Positions 51,125-60,049 of a stretch of DNA of 64,000 nucleotides are shown piece by piece; position 1 is the first letter of the stretch, and each line of letters opens with the position of its first letter. The translations under genes were made by a program, and so were the position numbers. Under the pieces are notes generated by a model. That model did no database searches. It saw nothing but the letters and a program-made list of their open reading frames with translations, and had not been told where the DNA came from. The DNA comes from Thermoguttaceae bacterium (GTDB taxonomy: Bacteria > Planctomycetota > Planctomycetia > Pirellulales > Thermoguttaceae): contig JAFQXE010000025.1 of the NCBI GenBank assembly GCA_017407125.1, positions 1 through 64,000 on the forward strand, read 5' to 3'.

Positions 51125-52465
51125 CTATTCCAGGTCAAAGGGGTTGTCGGAATCGTCTTCCGAATCGTCTTTGGCTGCGTCGTTATTCTCGTCTTCTGCG
51201 TCAAACGGATTGTCGTCGTCTGCCGCGTCGTTATTGGAATCGTCGGCGCCGCTGTCTGCGTTGTCGTCGCCGAATCCAAAATCGTTGTCATCTTTGTCGG
51301 AATCGTCTTTGGCAGAGCCGTTGTCGGAATCGTCGTCAAGACCAAAATCGTCGTCGTTATTGGCGTCTTTGTTGGAATCGTCAGCGGCGTTGTCTGCGTC
51401 AGCATCCGCGTCGTCGCCGTTATCTTCGAACTCTTTTGCAGCGTCTTGCGCGTCAGGCAGTGGTGACAGATCCGGAGCGAGTTCCGATGGAGTAATCCAT
51501 TTTCCGTTGTTGGAAAACAGCGCGGCGGAACCGTGTTCTGTACCGGACTGATCAATCCAGGGTTTACCGTAATCGCCAGACAATCTGGATTTCTCAATTT
51601 TAACGCGAGAGTAGGGCAACGTGAGGACTTCGCTAAAGGCGTTGGCGCACATGAGAATGCGGCTTGCTTTGACGTCGCTGCCCCAGCCGACAGCCATGCC
51701 GGCGCGAGCGTTGCCGCGAATGGTGCATTGCTCTATGATAATGTTGGTTGCGGAGTTGGCTAACGAGATGCCGTCCATCTGAAATCCCTGAACAATCAGG
51801 TTGCGAATGACGACGTGGTCAACGTGATTGAGGGTAATGCCGGTTCGTAACGCGGTGATTTCCAGCTTGTAGTCTTCCGGGGTCTTTCCCTTTTCCGGAC
51901 GGAAATACAGGTACCCTTCAAACAGGGCTGCGTCCAGCTCGTTGAGCTGACCGACCGGGGATTCCATCGGATCAGACGGCTTGTTTTGAACCGGCATGGC
52001 GTCTACAAAGAGCATGCAGTAACAAACCGCGTTAGGGTAATATTTTGCAACGTGCAGACGGAAAATGTCTCCCTGATACTCCGGCGGATTGTCTTTGACG
52101 TTTTTATAGATTTCTTTGAAGTGTTCCCATTGCTTGTGATCGACTGTAACGCGACCGTCCAGACTGGCGCCGTTGCCGTCCAGTATAAACGGGAATTCTG
52201 CGTTGATTCCGCTGGCGTTTTTGTTGGTTAAGCTGACGCATTCCTGATACGGAACGCCGGTGTCCGCCAGAGAAATCGTGTCGCCCAGACGCGCCAGCTC
52301 GGTTGCGCGCGCTATCGTTCTGACGGGACCCGCCTCCACGACGTCGAAATCTTCTCGTTCGCCGGTGAATCGGTCGTCTCCCATCGTATTGTTGACGTAT
52401 ACGGTTTTTGCCTCAGCGTTAAAGCCGATAAGCGTTAAGACAACAGTTATAAGTATGCGTTTCAT
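51125..52465 (-). CDS. exported right-handed beta-helix protein with Asp-rich C-terminal tail
   Basis: The protein is 446 aa from ATG 52465, which begins directly with a signal peptide (MKRILITVVLTLIGFNAEA) and lies 11 bp after the DUF2461 stop. Residues about 20-320 look like a parallel beta-helix: TVYVNNTMGDDRFTG at the start as in pectate-lyase-like proteins, then NHVDHVVIRNLIVQGFQMDG, NIIIEQCTIRGNARAGM and ASRILMCANAFSEV. The last 120 residues are nearly all Asp, Asn, Ser, Ala and Phe/Gly in loose repeats (DDDSDNGSAKDDSDKDD). The tail would be very acidic, disordered and able to bind divalent cations. Enzymatic activity is not shown by any motif. Confidence 0.78.
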   Translation of the reverse strand: MKRILITVVLTLIGFNAEAKTVYVNNTMGDDRFTGEREDFDVVEAGPVRTIARATELARLGDTISLADTGVPYQECVSLTNKNASGINAEFPFILDGNGASLDGRVTVDHKQWEHFKEIYKNVKDNPPEYQGDIFRLHVAKYYPNAVCYCMLFVDAMPVQNKPSDPMESPVGQLNELDAALFEGYLYFRPEKGKTPEDYKLEITALRTGITLNHVDHVVIRNLIVQGFQMDGISLANSATNIIIEQCTIRGNARAGMAVGWGSDVKASRILMCANAFSEVLTLPYSRVKIEKSRLSGDYGKPWIDQSGTEHGSAALFSNNGKWITPSELAPDLSPLPDAQDAAKEFEDNGDDADADADNAADDSNKDANNDDDFGLDDDSDNGSAKDDSDKDDNDFGFGDDNADSGADDSNNDAADDDNPFDAEDENNDAAKDDSEDDSDNPFDLE

Positions 52466-52476
52466 GTAAAACAGTA

Positions 52477-53139
52477 TTAAAAGGCTCTGGAATAGGTCTG
52501 CCAAAGGAAGTCGTAGAGCAGTTTGAGCTGCATAAAGCCGTCGACGATGGTCGGCGCCAGACGATTGGAAAACAGCGTTTTGTCAATCGTTTTGTTACAA
52601 ATCAAATAAAAGTTTTTGCTTTGATAGTACGGCTGAATCTTTTTGTCCAGGTCGTTGGGAATGGGACGCTTGTATTCTTCCGTATACAAATCGAACCGCC
52701 GCCGGTTTATGTTTCCGATGATCGATAAAAACCGTTCCGGGTCTTCCTCAATCAATATCCGAAAATTAGCCATGAACTTGGCGTTGGCGTTGAACGCGCC
52801 CATGCCGTAGCAGTACCCCGTCGCGTTGACCTCGAAAAACCAGCCAGGGACGTTCGTTTTGTCTTCCATCGGGCGGCGATAAATGAGGTACGACGTCGTC
52901 TTGTACGGCGATTTGTCTGAGGAAAAGCGCGTATCGCGGTAAATGCGGCTGCAAACCCGCTTCGGATCCGTCAGCATAAACGGGTCGAAATCAAGCATGT
53001 CCTTTTCCAGCTGCGCGGCTAACGCACGCGTCGGCGCCTGAACGTAATCCAGGTATTCCTGCTTATGTTCCGTAAACCATTCGCGATTATTATTCTCAGC
53101 GATATTTTCCAAAAATGTCAGAGTTTTTTGTGTAAACAA
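52477..53139 (-). CDS. DUF2461 family protein
   Basis: The protein is 220 aa from TTG 53139, preceded by GGAGG (53146-53150) with a 6-nt gap. A GTG 15 codons further upstream overlaps a perfect TATAAT (53176-53181) and is therefore unlikely. The family is recognised from LTFLENIAENNNREWF near the N-terminus, RIYRDTRFSSDKSPYKT and GWFFEVNATGYCYGMG. DUF2461 proteins are widespread conserved proteins of unknown biochemical function. It heads a minus-strand run with the beta-helix protein and the second adaptor. Confidence 0.82.
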   Translation of the reverse strand: MFTQKTLTFLENIAENNNREWFTEHKQEYLDYVQAPTRALAAQLEKDMLDFDPFMLTDPKRVCSRIYRDTRFSSDKSPYKTTSYLIYRRPMEDKTNVPGWFFEVNATGYCYGMGAFNANAKFMANFRILIEEDPERFLSIIGNINRRRFDLYTEEYKRPIPNDLDKKIQPYYQSKNFYLICNKTIDKTLFSNRLAPTIVDGFMQLKLLYDFLWQTYSRAF

Positions 53140-53145
53140 AGCGTT

Positions 53146-53181
53146 CCTCCAATTATAGTTTCCCTTATAAAATATATTATA
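53146..53181 (-). promoter_or_regulatory. -10 box and ribosome binding site deciding the DUF2461 start
   Basis: TATAAT at 53176-53181 and GGAGG at 53146-53150 on the minus strand. Together they place transcription start near 53169 and translation at TTG 53139. Confidence 0.5.
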
Positions 53182-53269
53182 CACTAAAAAAATAATTATT
53201 GAAATGGGGCGGGAATAGAAATTTCTAAAAATTTGAGAGTTTTAGCAAGCAAAAACAAAATAATCGTTA

Positions 53270-53297
53270 AGTGGCGAGTTGCGAGTAGCGAGTTGCG
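53270..53297. repeat. heptamer array (unit AGTTGCG)
   Basis: AGTGGCG AGTTGCG AGTAGCG AGTTGCG: the same unit as at 23598-23626, with substitutions at fixed positions 4 and 5 of the unit. Confidence 0.8.
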
Positions 53298-53461
53298 AGA
53301 AGGCAGAACTCTCCCGGTTTTTAAAAACTGCTCTTTCCTTACAGAGCGTTTTTTGCTATATTGCTATAAAAGATTAATTGTCGGAAAGCGCGGCGTGAAG
53401 ATGGGTTCTTCATCGCTGGCGGCTGACTATGATATTTCCTTCCTTTAACAAGATAAAATCC

Positions 53462-55342
53462 ATGAAAAAGAACACGCTATTTTTCATTCTTCCTCTTTGT
53501 GCGATCATGACTTCGCTGGCGTTGGCTCAAGGCGGACCGTCCGTCGAGCAGGCGCTTAGTTTCAAACCGACTCAGCCGGGCGTCGATTACGCTCAGCCGG
53601 CTGAAGAAGACGCGGCAAGCTGTCGGTTGGAACAGCTTTCCGGAGATATTTCCGGGTGGAAACTGATTGATAAAAACGGTCAGACGCTGCGCGTTTTTGC
53701 GGACACCAACGGCGACAAGGCGATGGATCAGTGGCGATATTTCAAAGAAGGCGTCGAAGTCTATCGCGATATCGATACTAATGGCAACAACAAGCCGGAC
53801 GAATACCGATGGTTCAATATGTCTGGTTCTCGATGGGGTCTGGATAAAAATGAAGATCAGCGCATTGAATCCTGGAAGCGCATTTCGGCTGAAGAGGCTA
53901 CAGCGGAATCGTTCTATGCTCTGAAAACTGGAGATAAATCCCGATTCATGGCTCTTCTTTTGACGGCAGAAGAAATTGACGCTTTGGATATAACCGACGC
54001 TCAGAAGACTCAGCTTAAGAAATTAGTCGAAAAAGCGGTAACGGATTTTGAGGAATCCGTCAAAGCGAAAACGATTGACCGGAAAGCGGAATATACCCAG
54101 TTTAACGGCGATAAACCCAGCGCTGTTCCGTCAGACCTGGGCGACGGCATTGTCGCTTTTGAAAACGTTTCGTCTTTTGTCCGTATTAACGACAAAGAAA
54201 CGCAGATGACAAACGGCACGCTTATTCAAATTGGCGACGCCTGGAAAATCCTTTTCTGCCCGTTGCTTCAGGCGGATAACGAACAAGGAATTGCGTCAAT
54301 TTTCCTTCCTGGCGGAGCGGCAGCGTCGTCGGTTGCGTCGTCCAACGCTGTTTCGGATCAAAAACAGCAGGATTTGATCGGCTCGATTGAAAAAATCGAC
54401 GCGCAGTTACAGCAGGCGACAGACAAAGCGCAGAAAAACGCTCTTCATAAACAGCGCGCTTCTGTAATTGAGAAAATTGCCCAGGCTTCCGTCGGCGAAG
54501 AGCGAGATATGTGGTATCATCAACTGGCAGACGGTTTACAGATGGGCGCTCAACAGGGCGAATTGCCAGACGGCGCAGATATTTTAGGAAAATTTGTTGA
54601 AAAATTCAAAGCTGAAGGCGACGATAATCTGGCAGGGTGTTTTGCATTCCGTGAACTGATGACTCGTTATACTTTTGAGATATCGGCTCCTAACGCGGAC
54701 TGGTTGGTAATTCAGACAAAATGGTATAAAGGACTTGAACAATTTATCGAAGATTATCCAAATTGCCCAGATTCAGCTGAAGCCCTATTGCAATTGGCGA
54801 TATACCATGATCGGTCTGGTCGTGAACAGGAAGCTATGAAATTGTACGGTCAGATTGTTAACAGATTTCCGCAAACGCCTCAAGCGACCAAGTCGAAAGG
54901 CGCCATATATCGTTTGAACTGCGTTGGAAAGCAGATGCAACTCAAGGGCGTAACGTCCAACAACAAAGCGCTTGACATTGCCAAGTTCAAAGGCTATAAC
55001 GTGATTGTATATTATTGGACAGCGCTGTCGTCTTCTGCTCAGGCTGATGTAATAGCCCTCAAAGCTGCAAGGGCAAAGTATCCCAAACTCCAGATTATTG
55101 GCGTTAATTTGGATAGCAGTCCAGAAATCATGAATCAGTTTATTGAACAAAACGAAATCAGCTGGTATCAAATCTATGGCAAAGGAATGGACGGTCCCCT
55201 TGCCAGCGAGATGGGAATTGTCGAAGAATCTATAATGATTCTGGTAGACGCCTCAGGAAAAATTGTCAACCGCAACGTTCAGGCTCGCGACTTGGACTCG
55301 GCGTTGAAAATGCTCTTTGCGCCGCCCGCCAAACTGGACTAG
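53462..55342 (+). CDS. exported protein: Ca-loop-like repeats, helical repeats and a Cys-less thioredoxin fold
   Basis: The protein is 626 aa from ATG 53462 (MKKNTLFFILPLCAIM, signal peptide ending LALA-QGG). Residues about 70-140 contain three EF-hand/thrombospondin-3-like acidic loops spaced by about 20 residues: DTNGDKAMDQW, DTNGNNKPDEY and DKNEDQRIESW. The centre has a coiled region and TPR-like helices (about 400-480; CPDSAEALLQLAIYHD). The last 130 residues match the TlpA/AhpC thioredoxin fold (GYNVIVYYWTALSSSAQADV, IIGVNLDSS, ILVDASGKIV), but the CXXC is replaced by T-A-L-S, so it cannot be a disulfide reductase of the usual kind. Probably a periplasmic scaffold; function unknown. Confidence 0.75.
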   Translation: MKKNTLFFILPLCAIMTSLALAQGGPSVEQALSFKPTQPGVDYAQPAEEDAASCRLEQLSGDISGWKLIDKNGQTLRVFADTNGDKAMDQWRYFKEGVEVYRDIDTNGNNKPDEYRWFNMSGSRWGLDKNEDQRIESWKRISAEEATAESFYALKTGDKSRFMALLLTAEEIDALDITDAQKTQLKKLVEKAVTDFEESVKAKTIDRKAEYTQFNGDKPSAVPSDLGDGIVAFENVSSFVRINDKETQMTNGTLIQIGDAWKILFCPLLQADNEQGIASIFLPGGAAASSVASSNAVSDQKQQDLIGSIEKIDAQLQQATDKAQKNALHKQRASVIEKIAQASVGEERDMWYHQLADGLQMGAQQGELPDGADILGKFVEKFKAEGDDNLAGCFAFRELMTRYTFEISAPNADWLVIQTKWYKGLEQFIEDYPNCPDSAEALLQLAIYHDRSGREQEAMKLYGQIVNRFPQTPQATKSKGAIYRLNCVGKQMQLKGVTSNNKALDIAKFKGYNVIVYYWTALSSSAQADVIALKAARAKYPKLQIIGVNLDSSPEIMNQFIEQNEISWYQIYGKGMDGPLASEMGIVEESIMILVDASGKIVNRNVQARDLDSALKMLFAPPAKLD

Positions 55343-55637
55343 TTTTAGGGAATAGGAATTAGGGAATAGGGAATAGTATTAAGACTCGTTGTAGTCGTAG
55401 TATTATTCCTTATTCCTTAATTTATATAGTTCTTTTCTTTTTTTCTTTTAAGTTCTGTTTGTTTTTAATTATCTATTCCCTTCTCCCTATTCCCCATTCC
55501 CTAATTTCTCATTTTTTTATTTTTCGGGAATTAATCGATAAAATCCTCAAAGATTCTTTCAGTAAGAGCCGATTCTAAATGATAGCAACGGTTTTTTTTA
55601 GATAACCAGTTGGCATATATATTTTGAGAGTAAAAAT
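55343..55637. repeat. 295-bp spacer with an inverted pair of heptamer arrays
   Basis: 55346-55373 reads TAGGGAA TAGGAAT TAGGGAA TAGGGAA, 4 bp after the stop codon. The complementary array CTATTCC CTTCTCC CTATTCC CCATTCC is at 55473-55500. They could pair into a long stem around a 99-nt AT-rich loop. 55501-55637 is AT-rich and probably holds the promoter of the export gene. Confidence 0.8.
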
Positions 55638-56708
55638 ATGAGTCACGCATTTTATAACAAATTGTTCCGCGTACGTTTTGCCATACTGCTTGCCATTTTG
55701 GCATTTGGCGCGGCGAATATAGGCTGTACGCCGTTCGACTATTACGATCCGACGTTGGAACAGCCTGCGCCAGCCGACACGGCAATACCGTCGGAATTGG
55801 CAAAAGTAACGCTGCCAGCGTATCGAATCGAGCCGCCGGACGTTATATCTATTGATATAGTCAAGATGGTTCCATTGCCGCCATATAGGCTGGAAACATT
55901 TGACGCGTTGGCGATTAACGTTCTGGGAACTTTACTCGACCAGCCAATTAACGGGGTTTATTTGGTTAATGCGGAAGGCTCTGTAGACTTGGGACCTGCT
56001 TACGGCACGGTTCGCGTTGCCGGCATGACGGTTGACGAAGCCAAAAAATCAATAGTTAATCACCTTCAGCAGATTTTGAAAGCTCCGGAAGTGTCCTGCC
56101 AGTTGGCGCAGGCGTCTGCAATGCAGCCGATTTCCGGAAATTATCTCGTTGCTCCAGATGGAAACGTCAATCTTCGCAAGTACGGCCTGGTTCGCGTTGC
56201 CGGCATGACCGTTCCCGAAGCGAAGCTGGCTATTGAGAAACATCTGACTCAATTTTTCGATTCTCCTTCTGTAACGGTAGACGTTGCAGGTTATAACAGC
56301 AAATTTTATTACATTGTAACTCAAGGCGCCAATCAGGGCGACAGAATTAATCGCGTTCCATACACCGGGAATGAAACCGTTTTAGACGCCATTGCTCAGA
56401 CCGGCGGCATCTCTCAGCAGTCCAGTACGAACATCTGGATTGCTCGTCCAGCGCCGAACGGAAATCAGTGCGCTCAGGTGTTCCCAATTAGCTGGGACGA
56501 AATCGTTCAGGACGGCGCTACTGGTACGAACTACCAGATATTCCCGGGCGACCGCGTGTTTATCGGCGAAGATCGATCCATTGCCGCCAGCAACTTTATG
56601 CGAAAAGTTCAGGCTCCGTTCGAGGCGTTCTTCGGGTTTGTCTCGTTGGGTTCGTCAGCGGTTCGCAACCTGCAGAACCTGGGCGTCAGAAACGGTACGA
56701 GCTACTAA
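55638..56708 (+). CDS. polysaccharide export protein (Wza/SLBB type) with duplicated domain
   Basis: A 356-aa protein of the polysaccharide biosynthesis/export family. The N-terminal leader ends in a lipobox-like NIGC (residues about 26-30), suggesting an outer-membrane lipoprotein. Poly_export segments start at YRIEPPDVISIDIVKMVPL and include two almost identical motifs, YGTVRVAGMTVDEAKKSI and YGLVRVAGMTVPEAKLAI, so the export domain is internally duplicated. An SLBB-like region follows (QGDRINRVPYTGNETVLDAI). The family forms the outer-membrane channel for capsule or exopolysaccharide. No chain-length regulator or flippase is in the window. It is followed at 123 bp by the Pro-rich gene. Confidence 0.88.
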   Translation: MSHAFYNKLFRVRFAILLAILAFGAANIGCTPFDYYDPTLEQPAPADTAIPSELAKVTLPAYRIEPPDVISIDIVKMVPLPPYRLETFDALAINVLGTLLDQPINGVYLVNAEGSVDLGPAYGTVRVAGMTVDEAKKSIVNHLQQILKAPEVSCQLAQASAMQPISGNYLVAPDGNVNLRKYGLVRVAGMTVPEAKLAIEKHLTQFFDSPSVTVDVAGYNSKFYYIVTQGANQGDRINRVPYTGNETVLDAIAQTGGISQQSSTNIWIARPAPNGNQCAQVFPISWDEIVQDGATGTNYQIFPGDRVFIGEDRSIAASNFMRKVQAPFEAFFGFVSLGSSAVRNLQNLGVRNGTSY

Positions 56709-56831
56709 TATACGAGTTATCGATTGCAGGATAACATAACAGATACAAGACATGAGGAGCTTGCGCTCCTCCGACCGCAATAAAACATAACAACAAACAT
56801 TACGTAAACTTGCTATACAAGGGATTGTCAG

Positions 56832-58361
56832 ATGAACAAGAACTATAAATTAATTGGCAGCAGCGCAATACTATCGCTCTTAGTGGCGGCAGGATTTCTG
56901 GCTGATCAAGCGCAGGCGCAAGAGGCATACGTTCAATCCCGACCGTGTGTTCAATGCGAAGCGACTCCACGTTCTTTAGGCGGTCGAGTATGTATTCCCA
57001 ATACTCAAAACTGGGGATATTACACTCCCACATGGCGAGTATGGCCTAACGAAAGACGTCCGGACGTAACTTTCCCGCAGGCAATTGGGGCGGAACGCGT
57101 TCCAACGCCGGCTGGTTTCCGACCAGAAAACGTTCCAGGTCCGCAAAATCCGCGACAGTCTCTTATTGAAAGCAATTCCGAACCGGGCAGAGTAAATGTT
57201 ACGGGTCCGAAAGACGATTCGCTGCCAACGATTAATTTTGATTCCGGATCAAAGCCTTTTGAACCGACGGAAATGCTTCCGCCGACGGAACCGATTCCGC
57301 AAACGCCAGCTCCAACGACTGAGCCGGCGCCGGCAGCTCAACCCGTTCCAGAAATAGAGCCCGCTCCGGTTACAGAGCAAACGCCAGCAACAGAGCCCGC
57401 TCAGACTCAGCCCGCTCCAGCGGATGATTTTACAGAACCAATCTTGTTGCCCAGCGACGCTCCGGAAGAAAAACCGGCTGAACAACCCGCTCCATCGGTT
57501 CCAAAAATGGATGACGTCATTCCAAACTTTGATCCGATAGTTGACCCGTCATTGGGCGCCAATCCGCCGGAACAGATTAAGTCGGCAGACAATCCAACAA
57601 ATATACAGCCGATACAGAACGACCCATTCCTGACAGCTCCGCTGTCACAGTCGGAACCGGAAACGCCAATGGAGCCAATTATGCCCTTGGACGTTACGCC
57701 AACGGCGCCGTTGTATGAACAGGATAATAATGTTGACGTCAATCCGCTTCGTCAAGAGGATCCCGCGAAACAGGAACTGAAGAAGTCATTCCGCTCTCGC
57801 AATACTCCATCGCACGTTCAAAGCGCGTCCGCTCCGGAAAGCGTCGATACGGCAATGGCCAACCCAATGCGTTCCGGCGACGTCAAGCCGATTGATTCCT
57901 CCTTCAGCGCGGAGAATCCATTGCGTCAATCCGCAGCGATTGAATCGACTGCGTCAACCCTCCCGGCTTCAACTACGGTTGTTCCGTCAGCTCCAATTGG
58001 TTCTGACAGCGATTTTGAACCCGTAGCTCTGGAAGGATATTCGCTGGTTGATTTGATTAAATCGGAAAAATGGACGCCTGGTAAACCGGAATTCGCGGTT
58101 GTCTTTGAAGGACGAACGTACTACTGTTCAGACGCCAGCCAGAGAGACGAATTCATGGCGAATCCCGAAAAGTTCACTCCCGCCTGCAGAGGATTCGATC
58201 CGATGTTGAAGCTGCAGCAAAATCGGTATGTTGACGGAAAAGTGGATTACTGTCTGGTCTACGGAAAGAAGCTCTATGTCTTCTCTTCGCCGGATACGAT
58301 GAAACAGTTCCGCGAGCACGCCAAACAGTACGCGCGTCAGGTTGCGGAAATGGAACAGTAA
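56832..58361 (+). CDS. exported Pro-rich protein with C-terminal YHS-like domain
   Basis: A 509-aa protein; AAGGGA lies 7 nt before the ATG and residues 1-29 form a signal peptide (ending AQA-QEA). A Cys-containing N-terminal segment (RPCVQCEATPRSLGGRVC) and WGYYTPTWRVWPNERRP are typical of a planctomycete-specific family. Residues about 130-390 are low-complexity, rich in Pro, Glu, Ala and Thr. Residues about 400-509 resemble a YHS domain (EFAVVFEGRTYYCSDASQRD, EKFTPACRGFDP) and a second related copy (VDYCLVYGKKLYVFSSPDT). YHS domains bind metals or act as small structural modules. Its position next to the export protein suggests an envelope role. Confidence 0.72.
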   Translation: MNKNYKLIGSSAILSLLVAAGFLADQAQAQEAYVQSRPCVQCEATPRSLGGRVCIPNTQNWGYYTPTWRVWPNERRPDVTFPQAIGAERVPTPAGFRPENVPGPQNPRQSLIESNSEPGRVNVTGPKDDSLPTINFDSGSKPFEPTEMLPPTEPIPQTPAPTTEPAPAAQPVPEIEPAPVTEQTPATEPAQTQPAPADDFTEPILLPSDAPEEKPAEQPAPSVPKMDDVIPNFDPIVDPSLGANPPEQIKSADNPTNIQPIQNDPFLTAPLSQSEPETPMEPIMPLDVTPTAPLYEQDNNVDVNPLRQEDPAKQELKKSFRSRNTPSHVQSASAPESVDTAMANPMRSGDVKPIDSSFSAENPLRQSAAIESTASTLPASTTVVPSAPIGSDSDFEPVALEGYSLVDLIKSEKWTPGKPEFAVVFEGRTYYCSDASQRDEFMANPEKFTPACRGFDPMLKLQQNRYVDGKVDYCLVYGKKLYVFSSPDTMKQFREHAKQYARQVAEMEQ

Positions 58362-58388
58362 TAAAACGACATTGTTTTTTGTCAAGAG

Positions 58389-58428
58389 CGAGAGTTTAAT
58401 GCATGTGCGTTGAACTCTCGTTTTTTTA
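58389..58428 (+). terminator. terminator between convergent genes
   Basis: CGAGAGTT (58389-58396) pairs with AACTCTCG (58413-58420), followed by seven T. It lies 27 bp past the Pro-rich gene and overlaps the end of the convergent membrane-protein gene. Confidence 0.85.
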
Positions 58429-59994
58429 TTTGCCTTTCCGTTCTGCAATCATTCGGCGAACAATCGCTTTCTTTTCGTCTTGCGTAAGATGACGATGGAT
58501 TCTCTCTTCCTGAATCTTAAATTCCTTTTGGACTTCTTCCGGAGTTGGCATTCTGGACGAAGAAACAGAAGACGTTGCGCCATTTATCGTTCCAGCGGTA
58601 TTTGGTCTGGGTGGAATGGGAGCTGTTCCAGATGACGCGGAGCCGAGTTGGCTGTTTCCTGAAACAGGATACGCCGCGTTCGGTTGCGTGCGCTGTTGGC
58701 TTAACGGTTGATAAGAGGAGTTGTAATTCTGTGAGCTGTTGTAAGGAGTTTGACCGTATTGCTGTTGTTCGTACTGGGTATGCGGCTGCGCGTAAGGATT
58801 TTGTCCGTAAGCCTGGCGCTGATCGTATTGCTGTGGGGAATACGTCTGCTGACCGTACTGTTGCTGCGGCGTATATGGCGAGTTATACGGAGTTTGTCCA
58901 TACGAAGACGGGTTATACGGCATTTCCGGAGTTGGAGAGGATGTTGTTACAGAGGATATTGTTTGAGAATACTGGGTATCTGAAAAAGGATTTGCAGTTT
59001 CAGACTGCTGCTGGGCGTCGTATGCGAACGGTGAAACAATTGCCGAATTAGAGCTGCCAGACGTTTGTTCTGTTGAATGAACGTTTGTATTTGACGAGTC
59101 CTCGTTTTGGGCGTCAGTTTCTGATTGTAAATAGGAATTGCGTCTGGCGGCATGGCGCGACATATATCTATATCGACTGATTGCAGTATGCCAGCCTTCC
59201 GAGTCAAGCCCAAACCCTTCCAGAAGGATAAAACGAGCGTAATTGATCAATGACCAGAAAAGACAAAAGTCGCCAGCGAGGGTTAAAGCTCCAGAAAGTT
59301 CTTTGATGGTCAAAGGCAGTTTCAAATTGTCAGGAGCGAACCATAGCCCATAAGAACACGCATAAGCCGCAGTGGCGGCAAGTAAAAACAATTGCGCCAT
59401 GGAAGCGCCGCTGAATTCTATCATCAAACGCGATAACAGAGCCAGATAAATTATTCCATAAACCGCAGTTTCCCAATAAAGAACATTGTCCGGTTCCAAA
59501 GATACTTTACTGGTTTCTAACGAATCGTTAATTATTACGTTAAGACTTTGAGCGGTTGATTGGACGCAATGAGCCGTTCTGTCCAGACTCATATAAAGGA
59601 AAACGCCAACGCAGATAAACAATATCCAGCCGCGCGTTATACATTCCGGTTTCTGCCGTCGAATTCGCCATGCCAAATAAGACGTTCCTGCTGTCAGAAA
59701 CAGCAGAATGGTTTCCAGCCATCTGTCGATGCCTGTTCCTCCCAGCTTGATGAGGTCAGGAACAGGGATTTTCATCGCGTTGAGCGTTGGCGGAACCAAA
59801 ATTCCCAGCGCCAGCGTTCCTCCGACGAGTATTATCCAAAAGAGAAAATATCTCAGCCATTGAGCCTTGTATAACGGTATCAAGTCGATTAAGTGCGACT
59901 GTTCCGAGATCGTTCCTGCTGTACCGGGATCCCATGGATTCTCCAGCCAGCAGCCCGGCAACAGTTTCGGTTCGTCAGAATGGGATGTGGACAT
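58426..59994 (-). CDS. membrane protein with Gln/Tyr/Pro-rich cytoplasmic-type tail
   Basis: A 522-aa protein. The first 50 residues are polar and Trp-rich; about six membrane helices lie between residues 48 and 265. From about 285 to 480 it is low-complexity with QQQYGQTPY-like repeats and many Gln, Tyr, Ser and Pro, similar to prion-like disordered regions. The last 40 residues are charged and helical (EVQKEFKIQEERIHRHLTQD). No family is recognised. The disordered part may drive assembly, but this is inference. The gene ends inside a terminator hairpin shared with the Pro-rich/YHS gene. Confidence 0.65.
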   Translation of the reverse strand: MSTSHSDEPKLLPGCWLENPWDPGTAGTISEQSHLIDLIPLYKAQWLRYFLFWIILVGGTLALGILVPPTLNAMKIPVPDLIKLGGTGIDRWLETILLFLTAGTSYLAWRIRRQKPECITRGWILFICVGVFLYMSLDRTAHCVQSTAQSLNVIINDSLETSKVSLEPDNVLYWETAVYGIIYLALLSRLMIEFSGASMAQLFLLAATAAYACSYGLWFAPDNLKLPLTIKELSGALTLAGDFCLFWSLINYARFILLEGFGLDSEGWHTAISRYRYMSRHAARRNSYLQSETDAQNEDSSNTNVHSTEQTSGSSNSAIVSPFAYDAQQQSETANPFSDTQYSQTISSVTTSSPTPEMPYNPSSYGQTPYNSPYTPQQQYGQQTYSPQQYDQRQAYGQNPYAQPHTQYEQQQYGQTPYNSSQNYNSSYQPLSQQRTQPNAAYPVSGNSQLGSASSGTAPIPPRPNTAGTINGATSSVSSSRMPTPEEVQKEFKIQEERIHRHLTQDEKKAIVRRMIAERKGK

Positions 59995-60049
59995 GGCTGA
60001 AGTTTATGGGATCGGGAAATAAAAATGGCTCAGCGACAAGAGCTGTTGT

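Noticed and set aside
51144..51551. Ser-rich frame on the plus strand
   Set aside because: Antisense reading of the Asp-rich tail of the beta-helix protein.
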